The position numbers and the translations under genes were made by a program. DNA of 64,000 nucleotides from Winogradskyella haliclonae (GTDB lineage Bacteria; Bacteroidota; Bacteroidia; Flavobacteriales; Flavobacteriaceae), in contig NZ_BMDQ01000003.1 in the NCBI RefSeq assembly GCF_014635865.1, forward strand, positions 411,709-475,708, read 5' to 3'. Every line of letters starts with the position of its first letter. The first letter of the stretch is position 1. The notes beneath the pieces are model-generated. The model saw nothing but the letters and a program-made list of their open reading frames with translations. It did not search any database and had not been told where the DNA came from. Of the stretch, positions 50,964-59,845 are shown one piece after another.

Positions 50964-52697
50964 TCAGTTTGTTTTATCTAGCTTATTCACTTCTTCTATT
51001 GTATAGTTTTTGAAAACAAAATCATCACCAAATAAGCGCTTTGCATTTTCCTCTACAGTATTTAAAAATCCTGCCTCTGCTCTTAAACTATTTACATTTC
51101 CCACATCAGCAATTGGCCATATTATCTGAATAGGATTATCAGTTTTCATGCCTATAGTTCTTCCTTGAGTACCGTATATCTGAGGCTTACCATTATACAT
51201 TAAGTGACGATCTTCCATCATTGCTACTAAATGTTTAGGCAATTCGCCTTTACTTGATGCTTCTTTCATCAGGGGAAGATATTGTTCAATTTTCTGTGAA
51301 TGCTGAATAACATACCAAGCAGCTTTATTGGTAGGCTCTCCTACCAAAGACTTACCTGGATAGCCGTAATCCTTTACAATTTTTTCTACCTTAATCATAT
51401 TAATGGAGTCTATTTCACCCCATAAGCTCATATAATCTAAAGCATTTTCCTTAATAGGGATACCAATCCTCTGAGCAATTGCATCCTTTTCTTCTTTGGA
51501 TTTTGCGAAATAAATTTCTCTTATACCTTGGTCCAAAGCATATATTTCATCAAGTTCTTTTTTCAGCTCAAAATCTAAGCTCAAATTTGCATTCTCTAAT
51601 ATTTCTAGCTCTATATCCTCAATATCATTCCAATGGGCTTTATTGACCACTGTACCTTTTTTAAGGATAAAAATCCCTGGATTAGAACGTACAATAGTTT
51701 TTACTACTTTTTCATCACAGAGATACGTATCAAAGTTTAGGCTATAATCTGTTTTTAGTTGCTGTTTTGCTTCATCTCCTGAGGCTGAAAGTCCAATAAC
51801 TGTGTAACCTTTTTTAATGGCATCATCGGTAAATGATTTCAATTTTTCCAAACCTTCTTTTTCAGAATTATAAATATTATACATGGCCACTACAACTAGA
51901 TGCTCTTTCTCCAAAAAGTAAGTCGTTAAATCTTCATCATTAGATTCTATGGTAAAATCTTGAATTGCAGGAATAAAACCAGGATCAATTTCTTTAGTTT
52001 CAACATTAATAACTTCGTCGTATTTAGCAGGCCCACTTCCGTTGTCTACATATGTTTTTTCTTCGCCATTAATTTTATAAGTCCAAGTATACTCAATCAC
52101 AGGGCGTGATGCAGTTTCTGGAATTGCCATTTCATCAGACAAATTGTTTCCAATTTTATAGGCTCTAAAATCAATTGATGGTAGATGCATCAATACATGA
52201 TATGCAAACCAAAGCGATACAATAAAACTTAATAGTGCAATAATGGTATTAGGCAGCGTCTTAAAAATTGGCTTGATATATTTCTGTCCGTAAAACAAAA
52301 CAAGTATCAACACTAACAATACAACATCTTTTGTAAAGCTTTCCCAAGGTGTTAATTTTAAAGCATCGCCAAAGCAACCACAGTCTTTTACTTTATCAAA
52401 ATAAGCCGAATAAAAGGTTAAAAATGTAAAGAACACTATCATACCTAAAAGCATCCAAATGGTAAACTTACGTTTGTAACCAATCAATAAAAAGACGCCA
52501 AGCACAACTTCTAAAACCACCACAAAAACTGAAATGGCTAATGCATAAGGCTCTAAAAACGGTATATTAAGTACATCTGTACTAAAATACTCTTGAAGTT
52601 TATATGAGAATCCGAGTGGGTCATTTAGCTTTATAAATCCAGAAATGATAAACAAAACCCCAACAAAAATTCTACAAATTTGTACTATGTATTTCAT
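50964..52697 (-). CDS. DoxX-family membrane protein fused to a DUF6624-like domain
   Basis: 577 residues from the ATG at 52697; a GTG at 52718 would overlap the DUF1599 gene. The first about 170 residues are a BT_3928-type DoxX unit: four to five membrane helices, the motif FIISGFIKLNDPLGFSYKL and the CGCFGD pair. A thioredoxin-like region follows (about 245-375; LVVVAMYNIYNSEKEGLEKL, VIGLSAS), without a CxxC pair. The C-terminal about 180 residues look like DUF6624: YGYPGKSLVGEPTNKAAWYV, QHSQKIEQYLPLMKEAS, MEDRHLMYNGKPQIYGTQG. Envelope redox or quinone-linked function is plausible. It forms an operon with the DUF1599 gene upstream and the permease downstream. Confidence 0.82.
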   Translation of the reverse strand: MKYIVQICRIFVGVLFIISGFIKLNDPLGFSYKLQEYFSTDVLNIPFLEPYALAISVFVVVLEVVLGVFLLIGYKRKFTIWMLLGMIVFFTFLTFYSAYFDKVKDCGCFGDALKLTPWESFTKDVVLLVLILVLFYGQKYIKPIFKTLPNTIIALLSFIVSLWFAYHVLMHLPSIDFRAYKIGNNLSDEMAIPETASRPVIEYTWTYKINGEEKTYVDNGSGPAKYDEVINVETKEIDPGFIPAIQDFTIESNDEDLTTYFLEKEHLVVVAMYNIYNSEKEGLEKLKSFTDDAIKKGYTVIGLSASGDEAKQQLKTDYSLNFDTYLCDEKVVKTIVRSNPGIFILKKGTVVNKAHWNDIEDIELEILENANLSLDFELKKELDEIYALDQGIREIYFAKSKEEKDAIAQRIGIPIKENALDYMSLWGEIDSINMIKVEKIVKDYGYPGKSLVGEPTNKAAWYVIQHSQKIEQYLPLMKEASSKGELPKHLVAMMEDRHLMYNGKPQIYGTQGRTIGMKTDNPIQIIWPIADVGNVNSLRAEAGFLNTVEENAKRLFGDDFVFKNYTIEEVNKLDKTN

Positions 52698-52704
52698 ACT
52701 TTTT

Positions 52705-53247
52705 TTATTTTCCTTCACCTAAGTGAATCATTGCAAAAACTGCATAATTAATCATGTCTTGATAGTTGGCATCTATACCTTCGCTTACTATTGTTTTACC
52801 GGCATTATCTTCAATCTGCTTCACGCGCAATAACTTTTGCAAAATTAAATCGGTTAAGCTACTTACACGCATGTCTCGCCATGCTTCGCCATAATCATGA
52901 TTTTTATCTAGCATTAGTTGTTTTGTTACAGCTACATTTTGATCATACAATTTTGTAGCTTCATCAGTAGCCATATCTGGTTGCTCTACAACACCTTTTT
53001 CGAGTTGAACGAGTGCCATTACACAGTAATTAATAATACCAATAAATTCGCTCACTTCACCTTCATCAACTTTTCTTACATCATTTTGTTGCAAGCTACG
53101 TATACGCTGTGCCTTTATAAAAATTTGATCCGTTAGAGATGGTAATCTTAAAATGCGCCATGCACTGCCATAATCACTCATTTTGTTTACAAATAAGCTT
53201 CGGCATTTAGCAATTACAGTATCGTATTGTTGAGAGGTATTAGACAT
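52705..53247 (-). CDS. DUF1599-domain protein (two repeats)
   Basis: 180 residues made of two tandem copies of the same about 80-residue unit: KCRSLFVNKMSDYGSAWRIL with IFIKAQRIRSLQ, then VTKQLMLDKNHDYGEAWRDM with LILQKLLRVKQIE. Both copies end in a helix containing INYCVMALVQLE or INYAVFAMIHLG. The DYGxAWR motif identifies DUF1599. The helical DUF1599 fold resembles nucleotide-pyrophosphohydrolase-type domains, so a nucleotide-related role is possible but unproven. It is upstream of the DoxX gene on the same strand and divergent from folP. Confidence 0.9.
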   Translation of the reverse strand: MSNTSQQYDTVIAKCRSLFVNKMSDYGSAWRILRLPSLTDQIFIKAQRIRSLQQNDVRKVDEGEVSEFIGIINYCVMALVQLEKGVVEQPDMATDEATKLYDQNVAVTKQLMLDKNHDYGEAWRDMRVSSLTDLILQKLLRVKQIEDNAGKTIVSEGIDANYQDMINYAVFAMIHLGEGK

Positions 53248-53261
53248 TTAGTATCCTATTA

Positions 53262-53269
53262 TTTTTGCG
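53262..53269 (+). promoter_or_regulatory. -7 box for folP
   Basis: TATTTTTGC, full TAnnTTTG match, 75 bases before the folP ATG. Confidence 0.5.
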
Positions 53270-53343
53270 TAAATTTCGCATAAATAAATCAGAAGTTCAA
53301 AGTTTTTGGAATTTGGTTTTTAACAATAGAAATTTAGTTATTT

Positions 53344-54171
53344 ATGACAATCAACTGCAAAGGGCAACTCATAGATCTTTCGCAACCCAAAGTTATGGGT
53401 GTTTTAAATGTGACACCGGATTCGTTTTATGATGGTGGTACTTATAAAGATAAAACCAACATCTTGAAACAAGTTGAAACTATGCTAAACGAAGGTGCCA
53501 CTTTTATTGATGTTGGTGGTTATAGCTCACGTCCTGGTGCGGATTTTGTTTCTGAAGATGAAGAATTAAATCGTGTTGTCCCAGTTGTAGCATTAATAGT
53601 GAAAGAATTTCCTGAAACTTTAATATCTATCGATACCTTTAGAAGTGAAGTCGCTAAAAAGTCTATTGAAACTGGTGCAGCTCTAGTTAATGATATTTCT
53701 TCTGGAACGTTAGATAACAAAATGATTGAAACTGTTGGAAAACATGGCGTCCCATACATTATGATGCACATGCGTGGTAACCCAAAAACGATGCAACAAC
53801 AAACTAATTATGATGATTTACTAAAAGATATCATCCGTTATTTTGGAGCACGTATTTCTGAAGCTCATAACGCAAAAATCAACGATATTATTATTGATCC
53901 AGGTTTTGGTTTTGCAAAAACTCTAGAGCAAAACTATAAGCTTCTAAACCAAATGGAATTATTAAAAATAACAGATAAGCCCATTTTAGCAGGTATATCC
54001 AGAAAGTCTATGATTTACAAAACATTAGACACTTCGGCAAAAGAAGCACTCAACGGTACAACTGCACTCAACATGTTTGCTCTTGAAAAAGGCGCTTCTA
54101 TTTTGAGAGTGCACGATGTTAAAGAAGCTATGGAATGTGTCACGCTTTTTAATCAATTGAAAAGTAATTAA
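53344..54171 (+). CDS. folP: Dihydropteroate synthase
   Basis: 275 residues. Diagnostic motifs are GVLNVTPDSFYDGGTY, FIDVGGYSSRPGAD, LVNDISSGT, IDPGFGFAKT and AGISRKSMIYK. The TIM barrel joins pABA and 6-hydroxymethyl-dihydropterin diphosphate in folate synthesis and is the sulfonamide target. It is followed by cdaA with 51 bases between, and may be co-transcribed with it. Confidence 0.97.
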   Translation: MTINCKGQLIDLSQPKVMGVLNVTPDSFYDGGTYKDKTNILKQVETMLNEGATFIDVGGYSSRPGADFVSEDEELNRVVPVVALIVKEFPETLISIDTFRSEVAKKSIETGAALVNDISSGTLDNKMIETVGKHGVPYIMMHMRGNPKTMQQQTNYDDLLKDIIRYFGARISEAHNAKINDIIIDPGFGFAKTLEQNYKLLNQMELLKITDKPILAGISRKSMIYKTLDTSAKEALNGTTALNMFALEKGASILRVHDVKEAMECVTLFNQLKSN

Positions 54172-54222
54172 TCTCATAATTTATTAAACCTAATTTGTTA
54201 AATTAGCACAAAACCATCCAAC

Positions 54223-55005
54223 TTGAGTGATTTACAACTTTGGGATTTTAGACTTACAGATTTTGTAGATGTCTTTCTTGTGGCCATTCTACTCTACTAT
54301 ATCTACAAATTGGTTCGTGGTACAGTTGCCATTAACATCTTTATTGGTATTCTTATTATTTACTTGGTTTGGGTAGTTACCGACTATCTAAATATGCATC
54401 TTCTCTATAGAATTGTTGATGGCTTTATGAAGGTTGGTATTATTGCTTTGATTGTTGTCTTTCAACCAGAAATTCGAAAGTTTTTACTGATGGTTGGCTC
54501 TACTAATTTATCTGGTAAACGACGAATTTTTAAAAATTTTAAATTCCTTAATAGCGATACAGAAACCACAAACGATGTTGAAGCCATTGTTAATGCGTGT
54601 ATAAAAATGGGAACCACAAATACTGGTGCTTTAATAGTTATAGAACGTAATAACAATCTTGATTTCTTAACGAATACTGGTGATGAAATGAACATCATCG
54701 TATCACAACCCATATTAGAGAGTATTTTTTTTAAAAACAGTCCATTGCATGATGGCGCTATAATCATTGATAACAATGTGGTAAAAGCGACTCGCGTTAT
54801 TTTACCTGTAAACAATGAAGTCACTATACCCAAACGCTTTGGGTTACGCCACCGTGCTGCGCTTGGCATTACCGAAAAAACAGATGCATTGGCATTGGTT
54901 GTAAGTGAAGAAACCGGTACACTGTCTTATGTGAAAAATGCTGAATTTGTGATGTACAAGACTAAAGAAGAATTAGTTGACAAGATTAAAAAAGACCTTA
55001 TCTAA
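54223..55005 (+). CDS. cdaA: Diadenylate cyclase CdaA
   Basis: 260 residues from a TTG start at 54223 (no better start ahead of the first membrane helix). Three N-terminal membrane helices (about 10-85; VDVFLVAILLYYIYKLVRG onwards) precede the DAC (DisA_N) domain with LHDGAIIIDNN (DGA motif) and RFGLRHRAALGITE (RHR motif), both needed to make c-di-AMP. It is the membrane-bound CdaA type. No cdaR/ybbR gene follows; instead the stop overlaps the start of a DUF3667 gene (TAATG). Confidence 0.95.
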   Translation: MSDLQLWDFRLTDFVDVFLVAILLYYIYKLVRGTVAINIFIGILIIYLVWVVTDYLNMHLLYRIVDGFMKVGIIALIVVFQPEIRKFLLMVGSTNLSGKRRIFKNFKFLNSDTETTNDVEAIVNACIKMGTTNTGALIVIERNNNLDFLTNTGDEMNIIVSQPILESIFFKNSPLHDGAIIIDNNVVKATRVILPVNNEVTIPKRFGLRHRAALGITEKTDALALVVSEETGTLSYVKNAEFVMYKTKEELVDKIKKDLI

Positions 55006-55793
55006 TGCAGTGTAAAAATTGCGAAATACCTATTTCTCAAAACCAACGCTACTGTTTTGATTGTGGTGCTAGAATTATAAAAAACAGGCTGACTTTAAAA
55101 GCACTTTTTCAGCAAGTCAATGTTGAGTTCTTTTCTGTTGACAATAAGCTTCTAAAAACCTTTAATCATCTCTTTACAAAACCAGAATCTGTTATTGTTA
55201 GTTACATTAACGGCACTCGTAAAAAGTACATTAATGTTATTCAATATTTTGCAATAGCCTTGACATTGCTAGGGATTCAGGTGTTTTTTATGGAACACAT
55301 TTTTAATAACCCTGAGTTATACAAATTGGTTTTTTTAGAAGAATTGGCAAAATCTCCTGGACAAGAAAATAACCCTTTTCTAAACGGAAATATTGACGAT
55401 TTTAATTCAACTCAGAGTATTTTTTTTACAATCGGAATTCCTTTTTCGGCATTTGCCACATGGATAACGTTTAGAATGACTGGAATAAAACGTTTTAATT
55501 TTACGGAACATGTAGTTATTAATCTATACTACGGAGCACATACAGTCATAGTATCTGCTTTTTTATACGTTGCCGCTCTTGGTTTTGGCATCAACTTTTT
55601 TACTGCCGCGTTTTACATAATTATACTAACCTATGCTTATTTTTTCTTTGTACTGAAGAGAGTTTCTAACACATCCTTTTGGATTACGTTTGCAAATGTT
55701 ATAATAAGTCTTTTTATTATAGGAGCAATATTTGTTTTTATTTCAATCTTGGGAGCAATCATAGGTTTTATCGTTAAACTTATATTAAACTAA
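55005..55793 (+). CDS. DUF3667 zinc-ribbon membrane protein, copy 1
   Basis: 262 residues. The N-terminus has the zinc ribbon CKNCEIPISQNQRYCFDCGA (four Cys), then the DUF3667 signature NRLTLKALFQQVNVEFFSVD with LFTKPESVIVSYINGTRKKY. Four to five membrane helices fill the C-terminal half. It overlaps the cdaA stop by one base. The second copy starts nine bases after its stop. The family is of unknown function and is specific to Bacteroidota, as far as I know. Confidence 0.9.
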   Translation: MQCKNCEIPISQNQRYCFDCGARIIKNRLTLKALFQQVNVEFFSVDNKLLKTFNHLFTKPESVIVSYINGTRKKYINVIQYFAIALTLLGIQVFFMEHIFNNPELYKLVFLEELAKSPGQENNPFLNGNIDDFNSTQSIFFTIGIPFSAFATWITFRMTGIKRFNFTEHVVINLYYGAHTVIVSAFLYVAALGFGINFFTAAFYIIILTYAYFFFVLKRVSNTSFWITFANVIISLFIIGAIFVFISILGAIIGFIVKLILN

Positions 55794-55802
55794 TTTACAA
55801 TT

Positions 55803-56630
55803 ATGTCAACTTGTAAAAATTGTCAAAATCAACTTACTCCAGATAGTGACTACTGTAATAAATGTGGTGCACGTGTTATTAGAAATAGATTGACATTTGG
55901 CAACCTATTCACTCATTTTTCTGAAGAGTTTTTAAATTATGACAATAAACTTCTGCAAACGTTTATAGCACTTTTCGCAAAACCTGAAGCCGTAATAAGA
56001 TCATATATTTCTGGAACACGAAAAAAATATGTTAATGTTATAAGCTACTTTGCTATTGCAATAACAATTGCAGGTATTCAACTTTTTATTCTTCAAAGAT
56101 TCTTTCCAGAAGCCATGAGTATGGACTCAATTTCTACTGAAGCTACGAAAGAATTTAACCTGAAGATTTTGGAATTCATTCAAGATTACCAATCTATTGC
56201 TATGATGTTAAATGTCCCTATTTATGCGCTTGTTTCTAAATTGGTATTTATAGGTGAAAAAAAGTTTAAGTATAATTATACAGAGCATTTAGTCATCTAC
56301 ATGTATCTACTAGCGCAATTAAGTGCTATAGGTACTGTTATTATAGTAACAGCAGCAGCTTTTGATTTATCTTTAGGTACAACTTCGCTTATATTATCGC
56401 CAATTCAGTTTATATATATTGGCTATGCGCTTAAACGCATCTTTAATTTAGACTGGACCAATTTTATTATGCGCACGTTAATTTTCATATGTGCACTCAT
56501 AGCATTTACAGTTATTGCCTCTATTGTCACAGGGGTTTTAATGTATTTTAATGGTGATTTTCAAAAAATGATTGAAGCCCAGAAGGCAGCTAATGAGGCT
56601 GCAAGAACAGTAAAAGATACTATTAATTAA
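55803..56630 (+). CDS. DUF3667 zinc-ribbon membrane protein, copy 2
   Basis: 275 residues and clearly a paralogue of the preceding gene: zinc ribbon CKNCQNQLTPDSDYCNKCGA, NRLTFGNLFTHFSEEFLNYD, LFAKPEAVIRSYISGTRKKY, then membrane helices. The C-terminus has an added charged amphipathic tail (KMIEAQKAANEAARTVKDT). The gene overlaps the convergent ABC transporter gene by four bases. A shared leader with cdaA suggests a link to c-di-AMP signalling, which is inference. Confidence 0.9.
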   Translation: MSTCKNCQNQLTPDSDYCNKCGARVIRNRLTFGNLFTHFSEEFLNYDNKLLQTFIALFAKPEAVIRSYISGTRKKYVNVISYFAIAITIAGIQLFILQRFFPEAMSMDSISTEATKEFNLKILEFIQDYQSIAMMLNVPIYALVSKLVFIGEKKFKYNYTEHLVIYMYLLAQLSAIGTVIIVTAAAFDLSLGTTSLILSPIQFIYIGYALKRIFNLDWTNFIMRTLIFICALIAFTVIASIVTGVLMYFNGDFQKMIEAQKAANEAARTVKDTIN

Positions 56631-58396
56631 ACAGCTTCGGCATTAAGAAACTGAACTTCATAAAGGTTACGATAATAGCCATCTTCTTTTTCTAGAAGCG
56701 ATTGATGTGTCCCGATTTCAACAATTTGTCCAGCATCCATGACTATTATTTTATCTGCTTGTTGAATAGTTGCCAAACGATGAGCTATAATAATTGATGT
56801 TCTACCTTGAGTTATCTTATCTGTAGCATCTTGCATTAACTGCTCAGAATAAGAATCTACAGAAGATGTTGCTTCATCTAAAATTAATATACTTGGATTA
56901 GTCATATAAGCACGCAAAAATGAAATCAATTGGCGTTGTCCCGAAGATAACATGACACCTCGCTCTTTTACGTTATAATGATAACCGTTTGGCAAACTAG
57001 ATATAAAGTCATGAATCCCTATTGCCTTTGCTGCTTCTACTACATCAGTTTCAGAAATATCTGGATTATTTAATGTAATATTATTTAGAATAGTATCTGC
57101 AAATAGGAAAACATCTTGTAATACAACAGCAATTTGATTACGCAATGAGTTTAAAGAAAAATCTTTAATATTTGTTCCATCAATTGTAATCTCACCAGAG
57201 TCAATATCATAAAAGCGATTCAACAAATTAATAATGGTAGACTTACCAGCGCCAGTTGCACCAACAATAGCTATAGTATCTCCAGAATTAATATCTAACG
57301 ATACACTCTTTAGCACCTCTTCATCTTGTATGTATGAAAAACGAACATTTTTAAGTGAAATATCACCTTTAAAATTATCAGCTTCAAGCTTACCGTCATC
57401 ATTAATTTGAGATTCTGTATCTAAGACTTTAAATACACGATCTGCTGCAACCATACCCATTTGCAACGTATTAAACTTATTTGCAATCTGATTTAATGGC
57501 CTAAATAACATAGGTATAAACATTGTGAATGATACAAGTTGACCTATAGTTGTTATCGAACCCTCTGCAACAATATTATAACCACCAACAAGAATTATTG
57601 TAGCTAATGTTACAGATGATAAAAACTCAGCAATTGGGAAGAAAATAGAATTATACCATACTGTTTTTAACCATCCTTTTTTATGGCGTTCATTAATTTT
57701 TGTAAAGTTTTTATATTCTGTTTTTTCTCTTGTGAAAAGTTGAAGGATTTTCATACCTGTAACACGTTCTTGTACAAAAGAATTAAGATTTGATACTTCT
57801 GTACGCACATCTTCAAAAGCACGTTTCATATACCTTTGAAAAATCTTAGTAGCAAAAACAATTACTGGTAATGTTACAAAAACAATCAGACTTAATTTAG
57901 CATTTATATAAAGCATCACACCAGCCACTACTGCCATCTTAAGAATATCGCTAAAAATCATGAAAAGACCTTGACCAAAGATATCTGCAATGCGCTCCAT
58001 ATCCGTCACAGCTCTTGTAATTAAAACACCTACAGAAGAATTATCATAGTAAGTCATTTTAAATTTAAGCATGTGCTTAAAAAGTTTTACTCTAATATCT
58101 TTTACAACAGATTGCCCCAACCAACTCGCATAATATATAAATAGTAATTGGCAAATAACTTCAAGAAAAAGAAGTCCAAGCATTAAAACAATATAAAACA
58201 AAAAGCCATCATATTTTTTAAGTGCAATTTGTATATCAATAGCTTCTTTTAACACATAAGGTCTTGTAGCTCCAAAAACAGCCAAACCTATGACGCAAAT
58301 TAAAGACACAATAAAAATCAAACGATATGGTTTAATGTAATTAAGCAATCGTTTGAATAAACTTATATCAAATATTTTCTTTTGTTTATCTGCCAT
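56627..58396 (-). CDS. ABC transporter, fused permease/ATPase (MdlB/MsbA type)
   Basis: 589 residues. A six-helix type-1 exporter domain (about 20-320) is followed by the nucleotide-binding domain: Walker A GATGAGKSTIINLL, Q-loop VLQDVFLF, signature MLSSGQRQLIS (LSSGQ in place of LSGGQ), Walker B ILILDEATSS and H-loop IIAHRLATI. A homodimer or heterodimer would export lipid or drug. It lies 33 bases downstream of truA. Confidence 0.95.
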   Translation of the reverse strand: MADKQKKIFDISLFKRLLNYIKPYRLIFIVSLICVIGLAVFGATRPYVLKEAIDIQIALKKYDGFLFYIVLMLGLLFLEVICQLLFIYYASWLGQSVVKDIRVKLFKHMLKFKMTYYDNSSVGVLITRAVTDMERIADIFGQGLFMIFSDILKMAVVAGVMLYINAKLSLIVFVTLPVIVFATKIFQRYMKRAFEDVRTEVSNLNSFVQERVTGMKILQLFTREKTEYKNFTKINERHKKGWLKTVWYNSIFFPIAEFLSSVTLATIILVGGYNIVAEGSITTIGQLVSFTMFIPMLFRPLNQIANKFNTLQMGMVAADRVFKVLDTESQINDDGKLEADNFKGDISLKNVRFSYIQDEEVLKSVSLDINSGDTIAIVGATGAGKSTIINLLNRFYDIDSGEITIDGTNIKDFSLNSLRNQIAVVLQDVFLFADTILNNITLNNPDISETDVVEAAKAIGIHDFISSLPNGYHYNVKERGVMLSSGQRQLISFLRAYMTNPSILILDEATSSVDSYSEQLMQDATDKITQGRTSIIIAHRLATIQQADKIIVMDAGQIVEIGTHQSLLEKEDGYYRNLYEVQFLNAEAV

Positions 58397-58429
58397 GTTT
58401 ACTTACGTAAAAGTGGAAATCTTTTTTAT

Positions 58430-59173
58430 TTAAATTACAATATCATTTGGATAAAGAACTTCTGTCAAATATAAGCCTTTTGCCGGCACAGAAAATCCTG
58501 CTTCTCCTCTATTTTTAGACGTAATAATTTTATGCATATCATTAACTTCATACTTACCCAGACCAATCATTACTAATGTACCCACAATTGCTCTTACCAT
58601 ATTTCTCAAAAAACGGTCTGCACTTATACTAAAGATGAGTATGTCATCTTCTTGCTTCCATTGTGCATATTCAATCTTACAGTTAAAGGTTTTTACGTCT
58701 GTATTACTTTTTGAAAAACATTGAAAATCTGTATACTCAAGCAATATGTTCGCAGCTTCATTCATTCTATCAACATCCAAATCTTGATGTATATAATAAG
58801 CATAATCAAACAGAAACACCTCTTTTTTCAAAGCAATCTTATAATCATAGCTTCTCTTAATAGCATGAAATCTAGCATGCGCATCATCATTAACCCGAAA
58901 AATAGATTGTATAGCTATATCTTTAGGCAAAAACGAATTAAGTTTGAATCTCAATTTATCGCCATCAATAATTTCATCAATATCAAAATGCGCAAACATT
59001 TGTGATGCATGCACACCTGTATCTGTTCTTCCTGCACCAGTAATACTTAATGTAGTATTCAATAATTTTGAAAGCGCATCTTGTAGGGTTTCCTGAACAG
59101 TAATTGCATTAGGCTGTATCTGCCAACCATGGTAAGCGCTTCCGTTATATGACAATTGAATAAAATATCTCAA
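58430..59173 (-). CDS. truA: tRNA pseudouridine synthase A
   Basis: 247 residues from a TTG at 59173, giving MRYFIQLSYNGSAYHGWQIQ, the standard TruA N-terminus, with an AAGG ribosome site. The longer ORF start at 59203 falls in a TATCTTTG promoter box and is rejected. The catalytic motif is GAGRTDTGVHA (Asp), followed by FLRNMVRAIVGTLVMIG. It makes pseudouridine 38-40 in tRNA anticodon arms. It is the first gene of a probable truA-ABC exporter transcript. Confidence 0.94.
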   Translation of the reverse strand: MRYFIQLSYNGSAYHGWQIQPNAITVQETLQDALSKLLNTTLSITGAGRTDTGVHASQMFAHFDIDEIIDGDKLRFKLNSFLPKDIAIQSIFRVNDDAHARFHAIKRSYDYKIALKKEVFLFDYAYYIHQDLDVDRMNEAANILLEYTDFQCFSKSNTDVKTFNCKIEYAQWKQEDDILIFSISADRFLRNMVRAIVGTLVMIGLGKYEVNDMHKIITSKNRGEAGFSVPAKGLYLTEVLYPNDIVI

Positions 59174-59200
59174 AAACCTTATTTTTGCTTTTAAAAACAA

Positions 59201-59208
59201 CAAAGATA
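59201..59208 (-). promoter_or_regulatory. -7 box for truA
   Basis: TATCTTTG on the minus strand, 28 bases before the TTG start at 59173. Confidence 0.6.
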
Positions 59209-59276
59209 ACTGTTTTTACTCCTAAAGAAATCCTAAATATTTTTAATTAAATTTCTGATATTTTGAGAATATAGTC

Positions 59277-59771
59277 ATGAAAAAAATCCTGCTCCTATCT
59301 GACACCCATAGTTACATTGATAAAAATATATTAAAGCATGTAAAGCAAGCTGATGAAGTTTGGCATGCAGGTGACATAGGCGACCTAAAAGTGACGGATG
59401 AAATTAAAAAGCTAAAGCCGCTTCGCGGTGTTTATGGCAATATCGACAATGCAGAAGCAAGAGCTGAGTTTCCAGAACATAATCGTTTTATGTGTGAAGA
59501 TGTTGATGTCTGGATAACCCACATAGGCGGTTATCCGCCTAATTATAATATTAGAGTAAGAGAAGAATTACGGTTAAATCCGCCAAGACTTTTTATTTGT
59601 GGGCACTCACATATTTTAAAAGTAATGCCCGATAAGAAATTAAATGTTTTGCATATGAATCCTGGTGCAGTCGGCACACATGGGTTTCATAAAGTCAGAA
59701 CCATGTTAAGATTTACGATTGATGGAAAGAAAATTGATAATTTAGAAATTATAGAATTTCCAAGAAGGTAA
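59277..59771 (+). CDS. YfcE-like metallophosphoesterase
   Basis: 164 residues. The calcineurin-type metal ligands appear in order: LLSDTHSYID, VWHAGDIGD, VYGNID, THIGGYPP and CGHSHILKV, then NPGAVG. Single-domain members hydrolyse phosphodiesters (YfcE/MJ0936 type). It is a short monocistronic gene with ATG at 59277 and a terminator just after. A near-box TATTTTG lies at about 59257. Confidence 0.93.
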   Translation: MKKILLLSDTHSYIDKNILKHVKQADEVWHAGDIGDLKVTDEIKKLKPLRGVYGNIDNAEARAEFPEHNRFMCEDVDVWITHIGGYPPNYNIRVREELRLNPPRLFICGHSHILKVMPDKKLNVLHMNPGAVGTHGFHKVRTMLRFTIDGKKIDNLEIIEFPRR

Positions 59772-59786
59772 AGGTTGAACAAAATA

Positions 59787-59816
59787 AAAAGCCCGAAGTT
59801 TTCACTTCGGGCTTTT
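59787..59816. terminator. Terminator after the phosphodiesterase gene
   Basis: AAAAGCCCGAAGT TTTC ACTTCGGGCTTTT, a perfect GC-rich stem between convergent genes. Confidence 0.88.
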
Positions 59817-59845
59817 CGCACTAATACTACTAAGATTTTAGGTGT

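Noticed and set aside
54462..54869. 135-codon minus-strand ORF opposite cdaA
   Set aside because: Antisense shadow of the DAC domain.
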